The notes under the pieces are model-generated. The model saw only the letters and a program-made list of their open reading frames with translations. It searched no databases and was not told the origin of the DNA. A program made the translations under genes and the position numbers. Positions 21,140 to 29,431 of a stretch of DNA of 64,000 bases are shown here, piece by piece. The DNA is taken from the NCBI RefSeq assembly GCF_023016265.1, contig NZ_CP095412.1, forward strand, positions 2,666,001 to 2,730,000. Reading direction: 5' to 3'. This DNA comes from Blastococcus sp. PRF04-17 (GTDB taxonomy: Bacteria; Actinomycetota; Actinomycetes; Mycobacteriales; Geodermatophilaceae). Each line of letters begins with the position of its first letter. Positions within the stretch are counted from its first letter, which is position 1.

Positions 21140-21829
21140 ATGCACCTTCGTACCCGCCCCCGGTCCACCGCTCCGGTACCCGAGCCCCACGCGGGGCCGC
21201 CCGGCTCGCGCGTCCTGTCGGTCCACCGGCTGGGTGCGCTGGGCGTGGCCGCCGTCATCCTCGTGTTCGGTCTGCTCGGCTTCGCCGGCGGACTGGCCTT
21301 CTTCTCGACCAGCGGGGAGCAGATCCTCGGGATGTCCTCGAACGGACTGCTCTCGACGATCTCCGTGGTGACGGCGGCGGTCCTGGTCGTCGCCGCGCTG
21401 CGCGGACCGCGTATCGCGTCCACGGTGATGATCGCGGTGGGCGCCCTGTTCATCCTGTCGGGGCTGGCCAATCTGGCGGTGCTCCGGACCGGCCTCAACG
21501 TCCTGGCCTTCGAGATGAGCAACGTCGCCTTCTCCGCCGTGGCCGGTCTCACGCTGCTCCTCCTGGGCGCCTACGGGCGGGTCACCGGCAACCTGCCTCC
21601 GGACAGTCCCTACGCGGCGCACCGCGAACCGCCGGCCCCCGAGCCGTCGGAGTTCCCGTCGACCCCCGCCGAGTTCGCCGCCGAGCGGGCGATGCGGGAG
21701 GCCGAGATCGCCGTCGTCCAGCACTGGGCGACCGCCGAGCAGCGGCGGCGCGTGGCGGCGATGGCCCGGGTGCACAGCCGGGCGGACCGCCGGCGGGTCT
21801 GGATGGAGTTCGACGCGCCGGCCGGCTGA
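21140..21829 (+). CDS. DUF4383 membrane protein
   Basis: 229 residues with four helices: LGALGVAAVILVFGLLGFAG, LLSTISVVTAAVLVVAAL, ASTVMIAVGALFILSGLANL and VAFSAVAGLTLLLLGAYGRV, followed by a charged cytoplasmic tail. This pattern fits DUF4383, of unknown function. ATG 21140 has AGGAG at 6-nt spacing; GTG 21137 is possible but too near it. Confidence 0.75.
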   Translation: MHLRTRPRSTAPVPEPHAGPPGSRVLSVHRLGALGVAAVILVFGLLGFAGGLAFFSTSGEQILGMSSNGLLSTISVVTAAVLVVAALRGPRIASTVMIAVGALFILSGLANLAVLRTGLNVLAFEMSNVAFSAVAGLTLLLLGAYGRVTGNLPPDSPYAAHREPPAPEPSEFPSTPAEFAAERAMREAEIAVVQHWATAEQRRRVAAMARVHSRADRRRVWMEFDAPAG

Positions 21830-21850
21830 GCGGGTCGGTCGGTCAGCCGG

Positions 21851-23035
21851 TCAGTCGTCGTCCTCCGGGTCGGGCACCCGCGCGCCGGCGGCGACCTCCC
21901 GGCCGGGGTCCACCCGCGCACGTCGGCCGACGAGGGTGATGTCGCCGTCCCCTCCGACGGTGGCGCGCTCGCCGACCTCGACGTCGTCGTCGAGAACCGC
22001 CCGCCGCACCGTCGCGCCCGACCGCACGCGCGCGCCGGGCAGGAGCACCGAGTCCACGACGGTCGCCCCCTTCTCGACGACGACGCCGGGCGACAGGACG
22101 GACCCGCGCACCTCCCCGGCCACGCGGGTCCCGCCGGAGACCAGGCTGTCCTCGACGACCGCGCCGGCGAGGATCCGTGCAGCGCTGTGCCGGCCACCGC
22201 GGGTGCGGAGCTGCCAGGCAGGATCGTCGAGGTCGATCGGCGGATCCTCGGCGAGGAAGTCGCGGTGCGCCTCCCAGTAGGCGGGCACGGTCCCCACGTC
22301 GCGCCAGTAGGTCGTCAGCGGGTAGGCGCGGGCCAGGCCGTCACGGGTCTGGGCGGGGAGCAGATGGCTGCCCAGGTCCTCGAGACCGTCCTCGCCGAGG
22401 TCCTCCTGCAGGGCGTCGAGCCGGTCGAGCGTCGCCCCGGGCGTGAACACGAAGACCTCGTTGGTGGCGATGACGGTGGCCGGCTCGTCGGGCTTGTAGG
22501 CGTAGTCCTCGACCCGGTCACCGGCGCCGAGCCGGACGATGCCGTAACGGGAGGCGTCGTCCTCGTCGACCTCGGTCGTCACCATCGTGACCTCGGCGTC
22601 GGAGTCGAGGTGGGACTCGACGACCTCGCGGTAGTCGAGCTTGTAGACGGCGTCCGAGCTCACGACGACCAGCGCGTCGGCGTCGTACTCCCGGATGAGG
22701 TCCGCCTGGCGCCACAGCAGGTTCGCCGTCCCGGTGACCCAGCCGCCCCGGTCGGTGCCCTGGAAGGGCGGCAGCATCAACAGGCCGCCCATCGTCCGGT
22801 CCAGGTCCCACGGTCGGCCGTTGGCCAGGTGGTCGGCCAGCGACGTCGGGTGGTACTGCACCGAGACCCAGACGTCGGGGATGTCGGAGTGCAGGCAGTT
22901 GCTCAGCGGGAAGTCGATCAGCCGGTACACCCCGGCGAACGGGACGGCGGGTTTCGCCCGCTGCTCGGTGAGCAGTTCGAGGCGGCCACCGGCCCCGCCG
23001 GCGAGGACGAGCACGAGGATCCGGGGAAGCGCCAC
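21851..23035 (-). CDS. glgC: Glucose-1-phosphate adenylyltransferase family protein
   Basis: 394 residues. The nucleotidyltransferase domain begins ILVLVLAGGAGGRLELLTEQ then RAKPAVPFAGVYRLIDFPLS, with LVVVSSDAVYKLDYREVVES and TTYWRDVGTVPAYWEAHRDF in GlgC order; the C-terminus has left-handed beta-helix hexapeptides (SVLSPGVVVEKGATVVDSVL). It would make ADP-glucose for glycogen or alpha-glucan. Substrate assignment is by overall similarity; related NDP-sugar enzymes share the fold. Divergent from the MFS gene. Confidence 0.85.
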   Translation of the reverse strand: MALPRILVLVLAGGAGGRLELLTEQRAKPAVPFAGVYRLIDFPLSNCLHSDIPDVWVSVQYHPTSLADHLANGRPWDLDRTMGGLLMLPPFQGTDRGGWVTGTANLLWRQADLIREYDADALVVVSSDAVYKLDYREVVESHLDSDAEVTMVTTEVDEDDASRYGIVRLGAGDRVEDYAYKPDEPATVIATNEVFVFTPGATLDRLDALQEDLGEDGLEDLGSHLLPAQTRDGLARAYPLTTYWRDVGTVPAYWEAHRDFLAEDPPIDLDDPAWQLRTRGGRHSAARILAGAVVEDSLVSGGTRVAGEVRGSVLSPGVVVEKGATVVDSVLLPGARVRSGATVRRAVLDDDVEVGERATVGGDGDITLVGRRARVDPGREVAAGARVPDPEDDD

Positions 23036-23082
23036 GCCTCCGGCGCTACCCCGCCGGCCGGCCCGACACGCGGAACCGTGGA

Positions 23083-24348
23083 ATGGCCGGGGCCCGCCGC
23101 GGCTTGGTGCCCGACGTGCCCGCAGGTCGCCTTCCACGAACCGCCGCCTTCTGGTCCGTGGCGGCTGTCCTCGTGCTCATGCTCGCCGCGTCCGGGGTGC
23201 CCTCGCCGCTGTACCGCGTGTACCAGGAGCAGTTCGGCTTCAGCTCCGGCGTCCTCACGACGGTCTTCGGCATCTACTCCTTCGCGCTGCTGGCCGCCCT
23301 GCTGGTCGTCGGGGGGCTCTCCGACCACGTCGGCCGGCGCCCGGTGCTGGTGGCCGCGTTCCTGCTCGAGGCCGCCGCGATGGCGCTGTTCCTGTTCGCC
23401 GACGGCGTCGGCTGGCTGCTCACCGCCCGCGTCGTCCAGGGCCTGGCCACCGGCGCTCTGACCAGCACGCTCGGGGCCGCACTGCTCGACCTGCAGCACC
23501 GCGACCGGCCGCTCGGCGCGTTCATCAACAGCGCCTCGCCCGCGCTGGGCCTCTCGATCGGCGCCGTGGGGGCGGGCCTGCTCGTGCAGTTCGTGCCCTC
23601 CCCGACCAGCTGGGTGTTCGGCGCGCTGACCGTCGTCTTCCTGCTCGCCGCGGTCGGCACGGCGGCGTTGCCGGAGAGCTCCCCGCGGCTGCCCGGCGCC
23701 GTCGCCTCCCTCATCCCCCGGGTGCACGTGCCGCCGGCCCACCGGCGGGCGTTCGTCGTCGCCCTTCCGCTGCTCGTGGCGTGCTGGGCGCTCGGGGGGC
23801 TGTACGCCTCACTGGGCCCGTCGCTGGTCGCCGAGGTGTTCGGCATGGACAACCACCTGGTGGGCGGCCTGCTCATCCTCGCGCTCAACGGCACCGGCAT
23901 CGCCGGCTCGCTGGCCCTGCGGACCTCGCGGCCCGAGCGGGCCCTGCTCGTCGGCGGGCTCCTCTTCACCGTCGGGGTCGTCGGCACGATCGTCGCGCTG
24001 GGCACCTCCTCGGCCGCACTGCTCTTCGTCGCCGCGGTCGTGGCGGGCTTCGGCTTCGGCGCCGCCTTCCTGGGCGCCGTCGCCACCATCACCGCCGGTG
24101 TGGCACCCGGTCACCGGGCGAGCCTGCTCGCCGCCGTCTTCGTGGTCGGCTACCTGGCCTACAGCCTCCCGGCGATAGCCGCCGGCATCGCGGTGGGCGA
24201 GTTCGGGCTGACCCGCACCACCGGGGCCTTCAGCGCCGCCGTCGTGCTGATGTCCCTGCTCGCCGTCGCCGGCCTGCTGCGGGCCCGGCGCTCCGTCGTC
24301 GCGGTGGAAGCCCCCCGGCGGGAGGTGCTGGCTCAGCTCCCGGGATAG
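23083..24348 (+). CDS. MFS transporter (drug-exporter type)
   Basis: 421 residues, 12 predicted helices. The loop-2/3 motif is GGLSDHVGRRPVLVAA, followed by motif C-like ASPALGLSIGAVGAGLLVQF. Typical of sugar/drug efflux permeases; the substrate is unknown. ATG 23083 lacks a clear Shine-Dalgarno, and GTGs at 23107 and 23113 are alternatives. It converges with, and overlaps by 16 bp, the flavodoxin-like reductase gene. Confidence 0.87.
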   Translation: MAGARRGLVPDVPAGRLPRTAAFWSVAAVLVLMLAASGVPSPLYRVYQEQFGFSSGVLTTVFGIYSFALLAALLVVGGLSDHVGRRPVLVAAFLLEAAAMALFLFADGVGWLLTARVVQGLATGALTSTLGAALLDLQHRDRPLGAFINSASPALGLSIGAVGAGLLVQFVPSPTSWVFGALTVVFLLAAVGTAALPESSPRLPGAVASLIPRVHVPPAHRRAFVVALPLLVACWALGGLYASLGPSLVAEVFGMDNHLVGGLLILALNGTGIAGSLALRTSRPERALLVGGLLFTVGVVGTIVALGTSSAALLFVAAVVAGFGFGAAFLGAVATITAGVAPGHRASLLAAVFVVGYLAYSLPAIAAGIAVGEFGLTRTTGAFSAAVVLMSLLAVAGLLRARRSVVAVEAPRREVLAQLPG

Positions 24349-24950
24349 GGGCTCGCCCGCAGCGCCCGGGCCAGGTGGGCCGCGTTCTCCGCGAGGGTGG
24401 ACGTCGTCGACGCCACCGCCTCGGGCGTCTCGTCGAGATCCAGGTAGTCGCGGCCACCCATCGCCTCGTCGTTCCAGTAGGTGCCGCCCTGCGCCGGGAT
24501 CGTGAACCCGATGTCGTTGAGCCCCTGCATGAGGTCCGCGGTGATCTTGTGGGCGCCGTCCTCGTTCCCGACGACGGCGGTGACCGCGACCTTGCCGGTC
24601 ACCAGCGGACGACCCGAGTCGTCGGTTTCCGACAGCTCGCCGTCCAGCCGCTCCAGCACGCGCTGGGCGACGCTGCTCATGTGGCCCACCCAGGTGGGTG
24701 TCGACACGATCAGGATGTCGGCGCCCATCAGCTGCTGCCGGATCGCCGGCCAGGCGTCGCCCTTCCCCATGTCCACCTCGACACCGGGCTTGACGTCGTG
24801 GTCGACCACCCGGACGACGTCGCCGGTCACGCCGTGCTTCCCGAGCTCCTCGAGCACCTGGCGGGCCATGAGCTCGCTGCTGGACGGCGCCGGCGACGGC
24901 TTGAGGCTGCAGACGAGGGCGAGGGCACGGAGCGATGCGGGTCCGGTCAT
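24333..24950 (-). CDS. NAD(P)H-dependent FMN reductase / flavodoxin-fold protein
   Basis: 205 residues of the flavodoxin-like fold. The phosphate-binding loop is VCSLKPSPAPSSSELMA, with ADILIVSTPTWVGHMSSVAQ contacting FMN and TAVVGNEDGAHKITADLMQG. It should reduce flavin or quinone-like compounds in the cytoplasm. ATG 24950 is chosen; an upstream start at 24989 would add 13 residues. Confidence 0.85.
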   Translation of the reverse strand: MTGPASLRALALVCSLKPSPAPSSSELMARQVLEELGKHGVTGDVVRVVDHDVKPGVEVDMGKGDAWPAIRQQLMGADILIVSTPTWVGHMSSVAQRVLERLDGELSETDDSGRPLVTGKVAVTAVVGNEDGAHKITADLMQGLNDIGFTIPAQGGTYWNDEAMGGRDYLDLDETPEAVASTTSTLAENAAHLARALRASPYPGS

Positions 24951-24981
24951 GCGCGGTCGGATGCCCCACGACCGGTCGGGT

Positions 24982-25166
24982 TCACACATCTCCCCTGGCC
25001 GACCGGACGAACCCCGTCACCCGCTGCCGCAGGGCGGTGGCGCGCTCGGCGACCACCTCGGCCAGGTCCCGGTCCTGCAGCCAGGGCGGCATCTCCGTCC
25101 GCACGCGATGCAGCGGCGCCCTGCGGTCGCCGAGTCCATCCCGTCGATGCCGGTGGGCAGCGTCAT
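24982..25166 (-). CDS. Short unrecognised gene (frame offset at 25119-25121)
   Basis: In one frame MTLPTGIDGMDSATAG, preceded by in-frame coding-like QVRGSFVNCSRGEPTG, and in the next frame PLHRVRTEMPPWLQDRDLAE then VVAERATALRQRVTGFVRSA. Adding one G at 25119-25121 joins them. FVNCSRGE resembles the start of the FBP (fibronectin-binding C-terminal, treble clef) family, but the middle of that family is absent, so this may be a remnant. No start codon is available upstream of ATG 25166 after the phosphatase stop. Confidence 0.35.
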
Positions 25167-25223
25167 GCCGGTCGGCTCGCCGCGGGAGCAGTTGACGAAC
25201 GAGCCGCGGACCTGCTGCTGCGG

Positions 25224-25885
25224 TCAGTGCACGCACCAGCCGATCGTCCGGTCCAGCGCGTCGAGGACGTCGGCAGGGGTGGTGGCCACGACGGCGGCGC
25301 CGGCGGCCGCCAGCTCACCCGGCGGGGCCGGCCCCCAGCCGGCCCCGATGCACGGCAGCCCGTGCGCCGCGGCGCCCAGGACGTCGTGCTCGCGGTCGCC
25401 GACCAGCACGGGATCCCGGCCGTCCGGATGGGCGGCGAGCGCCGCGCCCACCACCTGGTCCTTGTGCCGGACGCTGCCGTCGAGGGTCGCCCCGTGCACC
25501 GACGCGAACGCCGCGAGCAGGCCGGTGTGCTCGAGCACCCGGACGGCGAAGGGTTCCGGCTTGCTCGTCGCCACGGCGAGCGTCGCGCCGGCGGCGGCGA
25601 GGGCGGCCAGCAGCTCGGGGACGCCGTCGTGCACGGTGACGTCGAGCAGCGCCCCGGCGCCGTAGTGGTCCCGGTAGGCCGCGACGGCGCGGGAAACGTC
25701 AGGACGGGGCACCCGCAGGACCAGCGCGAAGCCGTCCTGCAGCGGCGGCCCGACCATCGCCCGCAGCTGGGCGGCGTGGGCGCGGGCAGCCCGAGCTCCG
25801 CGGCGGCGTGCCGGACCGAGGAGAAGATCCCCGGGGAGGAGTCGACGAGGGTGCCGTCGAGGTCGAAGAGGACCAGCCGGCTCAT
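25224..25885 (-). CDS. HAD hydrolase, phosphoglycolate-phosphatase-like (frame offset at 25769-25771)
   Basis: 220 residues after adding one C (G on plus) at 25769-25771. Motif I is LVLFDLDGTLVDSSPGIFSS, motif II LAVATSKPEPFAVRVL, motif III the Lys in SVRHKDQVVGAA, motif IV PVLVGDREHDVLGAAAHGLP. These are the Gph-like subfamily hallmarks: repair or metabolite phosphatase. The two halves lie in adjacent frames around ELGLPAPTPPQLRAMVGPPL (joined by inference). Its start overlaps the stop of def by 4 bp, so the two are co-translated. Confidence 0.82.
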
Positions 25886-26439
25886 GCCGGCAGGTCGCCC
25901 CCGGGGCCGGCCGCCTCGGCGAGCAGGCGCTCCTTCACGTCGTCGGGCAGCAGGTCGACGTAGACCGTGCCGTCGAGGTGGTCGACCTCGTGCTGCAGGC
26001 AGCGGGCGGCCATGCCGGTGGCCTCGATGGTGACCGGTTCACCCTTCACGTCGACCCCGTCGACCCGCGCCCGGAAGGCCCGCGGGAGCTCCGCGTAGGG
26101 CCCCGGAACGGACAGGCAGCCCTCCTCGGTGACCTCTTCCGCGGGTTCGTCACCGACCGGCCCGGGGATCGTCAGCGTCGGGTTGATCACGTAGCCGACC
26201 ACGTCCTCGCCGTCGGCGTCCGGGCAGTCGATGACGAAGATCCGGGCGTCCACGCCGATCTGGTTGGCCGCCAGGCCCACCCCGTCCGCCGCCTCCATGC
26301 TGGCGAACATGTCGAGCAGGAGCCGGCGGAGGTGCCCGTCGAACTCGGTCACCGGCGTGCAGGCGCGGTGCAGGACGGGGTCACTGCCGTACGTGACGAT
26401 CGGCCGGGCGACGCCGTCGTAACGGCCGGGCAGGCGCAT
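25882..26439 (-). CDS. def: Peptide deformylase
   Basis: 185 residues. All three metal-site motifs are present: GVGLAANQIG, EGCLSVPGPY (Cys ligand) and QHEVDHLDGTV (two His ligands and catalytic Glu). Removes the formyl group from nascent proteins. ATG 26439 gives normal length; GTG ten codons later (VARPIVTYG) is an alternative. It is divergent from cobD and leads a two-gene unit with the HAD phosphatase. Confidence 0.94.
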   Translation of the reverse strand: MRLPGRYDGVARPIVTYGSDPVLHRACTPVTEFDGHLRRLLLDMFASMEAADGVGLAANQIGVDARIFVIDCPDADGEDVVGYVINPTLTIPGPVGDEPAEEVTEEGCLSVPGPYAELPRAFRARVDGVDVKGEPVTIEATGMAARCLQHEVDHLDGTVYVDLLPDDVKERLLAEAAGPGGDLPA

Positions 26440-26491
26440 GCCGACCGATCCTAGGGACGGCCGGCGGACGCCTGCTTGGCACGATGCGCGC

Positions 26492-27438
26492 ATGGACGCG
26501 CCCACCGCCGCCGGGCTGGCGCTCGGGACGGCGGCCGACCTGCTGCTGGCCGATCCGCGCCGCGGCCATCCGGTCGCCGTGTTCGGTGCCGCCGCGGCCG
26601 CCCTGGAGCGACGGGTCTGGCGCGACTCGCGCCCCGCCGGCGCCCTCTACGCCGCCGCCCTGACCGCGGCCGCGGCGGGGGCGGGGGTGGCTCTCGACCG
26701 CGGGACGCGCGAGCGGCCGGCGGCACGAGCGCTGGTGACCGCGGCGGGCACCTGGGCCGTCCTCGGGGGGACGTCGCTCGGCCGCGCGGCCGCCGTGCTG
26801 TCCCGCGCGCTCGGAGCCGGCGATCTCGCCGCCGCGCGGGCCGCCCTGCCCGCGCTCGCCGGCCGCGACCCCCGCCACCTGGACGCCGACGAACTCGCTC
26901 GGGCCACGGTCGAGTCGGTGGCCGAGAACACGTCCGACGCCGCCGTGGCGCCGCTGTTCTGGGGCGCCGTCGCCGGCCTCCCCGGCCTGCTCGGCTACCG
27001 CGCGGTCAACACCCTCGACGCGATGGTCGGGTACCGCTCGCCGCGGTACGCGCGGTTCGGCTGGGCGGCCGCGCGAGCCGACGACGCCGTGAACTGGCTG
27101 CCGGCCCGGTTGACCGCCGTCCTCACGGTCGTCTGCGCGCCCCTCGTCGGTGGCTCGGCAGCCGGGGCCCTGCGCGCGTGGCTGCGGGACGGGGCCGCCC
27201 ACCCGAGCCCGAACGCGGGCCGGTGCGAAGCCGCCGCGGCGGGCGCGCTCGGCCTGCGGCTCGGCGGCCGCAACGTCTACGGCGGCCGGGTCGAGGAGCG
27301 GCCGCAGCTGGGCTCGGGACGCCCCCGGTGCCCGCCGACATCGACGCGGCCGTGCGGCTGTCGCGCGCGGTGTGGCTCGCGGCCGCCCTGGCGGCCGTTC
27401 CGGCGACTCTCAGGTGGCCAGGACGGCACGGACGGTGA
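26492..27438 (+). CDS. cobD: Adenosylcobinamide-phosphate synthase (frame offset at 27316-27318)
   Basis: CobD/CbiB membrane enzyme that attaches aminopropanol (phosphate) to adenosylcobyric acid. 315 residues with one G added at 27316-27318. Family landmarks: LLLADPRRGHPVAVFG, the motif ESVAENTSDAAVAPLFWGAV, GYRAVNTLDAMVGYRSPRYA and HPSPNAGRCEAAAAGALGLR, then across the offset PPVPADIDAAVRLSRAVWLA. It stands alone, separated from the other cobalamin genes by 6 to 8 kb. Confidence 0.88.
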
Positions 27439-27488
27439 GGACTCGACCGGAGGCCGGCGGAACCGTCCCGGAACGCCACGATTTCCCG

Positions 27489-27510
27489 GCTCCCGGAGCG
27501 CCCCGGGAGC
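27489..27510 (+). promoter_or_regulatory. Hexaloop hairpin (8-bp stem) upstream of the ANTAR gene
   Basis: GCTCCCGG (27489-27496) pairs perfectly with CCGGGAGC (27503-27510) around the six-base loop AGCGCC. ANTAR proteins bind RNA hairpins with six-base loops that have A at position 1 and G at position 4; this loop has both. It lies 130 nt before the ANTAR start. A weaker hairpin at 27599-27616 has a six-base loop with A1 but C4. Confidence 0.4.
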
Positions 27511-27542
27511 GAGGGGGCCGTACCGTCCGGGCATCGGAGCGG

Positions 27543-27563
27543 CCGGCTGCCCGTGGCAGCCGG
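27543..27563 (+). other. 9-bp stem-loop, possible attenuator
   Basis: CCGGCTGCC (27543-27551) and GGCAGCCGG (27555-27563) form a perfect 9-bp stem with a 3-nt loop, between cobD and the PAS-ANTAR gene. It could terminate cobD or attenuate transcription into the ANTAR gene. Confidence 0.55.
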
Positions 27564-27639
27564 TAGGCGTGGGCATCGAAACAGCGGGGACTGCGTCTTG
27601 CCGGACACCGCCGGTACCTCTCTGACGAGGGGGAAAGAC

Positions 27640-28371
27640 ATGTCCTCACCCGCCGTGGCACGTCACCGGACGATGCGCCATCCGAGCTCCGTCGCCACCA
27701 CCGTCCCGCCCTCGATGCGTCCGGGATCAGTCCCCCCTGCCCCGGTCCTGAGCACGGGCAGGTACCGCTTCGACCGCCGCAGCGACACCTGGTGGTGGTC
27801 CCCGGAGATGTTCACGCTGCACGGTCTGCCGCCCGGTTCCCCCCAGCCCGACGCGGAGTCCTGCCTCCGCCACCACCTCGCCGACGACCGCAGCCGGGTG
27901 GTCCGCGCCCTCTCCGCCGCATGCAGCTCCGGCCGGGCCTTCGTGCTCGAGAGCCGGATCGTCGGGGCGGACGGCAGCCACCGGACCGTCCTCCTCACCG
28001 GTGAGCCGCGCGTCGACCCGGCGACCGGGGCGATGGCCGTCGAGGGCACGTGCATCGACCTCACCGGTTGCCGGGCGCCGGGCTCGGATGCCGAGCGGAT
28101 CCAGGCGCTGCAGACCGAGGTGCAGCAGCTCAAGGCGGCGATGGCCAGCCGGGCCGCCATCGAGCAGGCCAAAGGCGTCCTCATGCTGCTGACCAACTGC
28201 GGGGACGAGGTCGCCTTCCAACTCCTGGCGCACATCTCCAGTCACACCCACCGGAAGGTGCGGGACGTCGCCACGGTGATCACCGAGTCCGCCGCCGGGC
28301 GCAGCCGGCTGCCCGACGACGTCCGCGCCATCATCCGCGACGCGTGCCCGCCGTCCCAGCCGCTGAGGTGA
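27640..28371 (+). CDS. PAS-ANTAR RNA-binding antiterminator
   Basis: 243 residues. A PAS fold (about 45-145) with YRFDRRSDTWWWSPEMFTLH and a PAC-like end GEPRVDPATGAMAVEGTCID precedes a coiled linker (RIQALQTEVQQLKAAMASRA) and an ANTAR domain (155-215) with the conserved AAIEQAKGVLMLL and AFQLLAHISSHTHRKVRDVA. ANTAR domains bind two-hairpin RNAs and prevent termination; the PAS domain senses an unknown signal. A purine-rich site (GAGGGGGAAAG) precedes ATG 27640. Two stem-loops lie in its leader. Confidence 0.88.
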   Translation: MSSPAVARHRTMRHPSSVATTVPPSMRPGSVPPAPVLSTGRYRFDRRSDTWWWSPEMFTLHGLPPGSPQPDAESCLRHHLADDRSRVVRALSAACSSGRAFVLESRIVGADGSHRTVLLTGEPRVDPATGAMAVEGTCIDLTGCRAPGSDAERIQALQTEVQQLKAAMASRAAIEQAKGVLMLLTNCGDEVAFQLLAHISSHTHRKVRDVATVITESAAGRSRLPDDVRAIIRDACPPSQPLR

Positions 28372-28393
28372 GCCGACCCGTCCGGGGCTGACG

Positions 28394-28415
28394 CGGACCG
28401 CCGGGAGGCGGTCCG
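28394..28415 (+). terminator. Stem-loop after the PAS-ANTAR gene
   Basis: CGGACCGCC (28394-28402) and GGCGGTCCG (28407-28415) form a perfect 9-bp stem with a GGGA loop, 23 bp past the ANTAR stop. Confidence 0.6.
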
Positions 28416-28484
28416 GGAGAATGTCGGGGCCACGCGCCGACACCCCTCGGGCGTGCACCGACGAGCCCGAGGAGGAACGCGGCC

Positions 28485-29129
28485 GTGGTCTACCTCGTGT
28501 CCCGGTTGATCCTGCGTCCGCTGTTCCTGCTGCTGTTCCGCCCGCACGTGCGGGGCCGCGAGAACGTGCCGGCCAGCGGCCCGTTCATCATCGCCAGCAA
28601 CCACCTGTCGTTCATCGACAGCATGATCATCCCGCTCATGTCGCCCCGGCGGGTCGGCTACCTGGCCAAGGCCGAGTACTTCACCGGCAGCGGCATCGGC
28701 GGGTGGATGACCCGGACCTGGTTCACGGCCCTGGGTGCCCTCCCCGTGGAGCGGGAGACCCACCGGGCCGCACAGGCGGCGCTGGACACCGCGCTCTCCG
28801 TGCTGCAGGCAGGCGGCGGATTCGGCCTCTACCCGGAGGGCACGCGCTCGCGCGACGGCCGGCTGGCCCGCGGCAAGACCGGCGTCGCCTGGCTGGCCCT
28901 CACCGCCGACTGCCCCGTCGTCCCCGTCGGGGTGATCGGCACCGACCGGATCCAGCCGGTCGGTGCCCGGTGGCCGCGTCCGCGCCGGGCCACCGTGATC
29001 TTCGGCGAGCCGCTCACCTTTCCCGAGCACCGCGGGCAGGCCGGCAGCAATCGGGCCCGCCGCGAGGTCACTGACCGGATCATGAACGCGATCGCCGACC
29101 TCAGCGGTCAGGAGAAGGCCGGCTGGTGA
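28485..29129 (+). CDS. plsC: 1-acylglycerol-3-phosphate acyltransferase family protein
   Basis: 214 residues, GTG start at 28485. The HX4D catalytic motif is in IIASNHLSFIDSMIIPL, the glycerol-phosphate binding motif in GFGLYPEGTRSRDGRLARGK, and the third block VVPVGVIGTDRIQPVGA. An N-terminal hydrophobic stretch (SRLILRPLFLLLF) anchors it to the membrane. Normal for PlsC-type enzymes of phospholipid synthesis; actinobacteria have several paralogues, so lysophosphatidate as substrate is not certain. Overlaps the next small gene by GTGA. Confidence 0.88.
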   Translation: MVYLVSRLILRPLFLLLFRPHVRGRENVPASGPFIIASNHLSFIDSMIIPLMSPRRVGYLAKAEYFTGSGIGGWMTRTWFTALGALPVERETHRAAQAALDTALSVLQAGGGFGLYPEGTRSRDGRLARGKTGVAWLALTADCPVVPVGVIGTDRIQPVGARWPRPRRATVIFGEPLTFPEHRGQAGSNRARREVTDRIMNAIADLSGQEKAGW

Positions 29130-29306
29130 GCCGCACCGGCGCGCTGCTCGTCGCACCGGACCCCCGACTTCGCCGCGCTGCGCGAGGCGCGGCTGGACCG
29201 GCTGGGCGACCTGGTCGCCGAGCACGCCGACACCGACGCGCTGTGGCGGCTCATCGAGGGCGGCGTCCCCGGCGGGCTGCCGCTGCTGCCTCCGGGCGTC
29301 GGCTGA
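29126..29306 (+). CDS. Small protein coupled to plsC (frame offset at 29161-29165)
   Basis: GTG 29126 overlaps the plsC stop. The first frame reads MSRTGALLVAPDP; the next gives DFAALREARLDRLGDLVAEH then ADTDALWRLIEGGVPGGLPL and LPPGVG, ending at 29306. Removing one C from the run of five at 29161-29165 joins them into 59 residues. Helical, acidic, no recognised family. The overlap implies expression with plsC. Confidence 0.45.
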
Positions 29307-29312
29307 ACTCGG

Positions 29313-29389
29313 CCCCGATGGCGGCGTGACCCCATGGCGGCGTGACCCCATGGCGGCGTGACCCCATGGCGGCGCGGCCCCACGGCGGG
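29313..29389 (+). repeat. Intergenic 16-bp tandem repeat, about 4.7 copies
   Basis: Copies of ccccatggcggcgtga begin at 29313 (17 bp, one inserted g), 29330, 29346 and 29362 (ending cgcgg), with a partial copy from 29378. It lies between the small gene and the flavin-binding protein at 29432 and ends 30 bp before that gene's -10 box. Confidence 0.9.
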
Positions 29390-29419
29390 CACGGGGGACG
29401 CGCTGGCCGGGCCACCGTC

Positions 29420-29425
29420 TACGGT
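29420..29425 (+). promoter_or_regulatory. -10 element (TACGGT), leaderless promoter
   Basis: TACGGT ends 6 nt before GTG 29432, ideal spacing for a leaderless mRNA, and supports that start. Confidence 0.5.
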
Positions 29426-29431
29426 CGGCGC

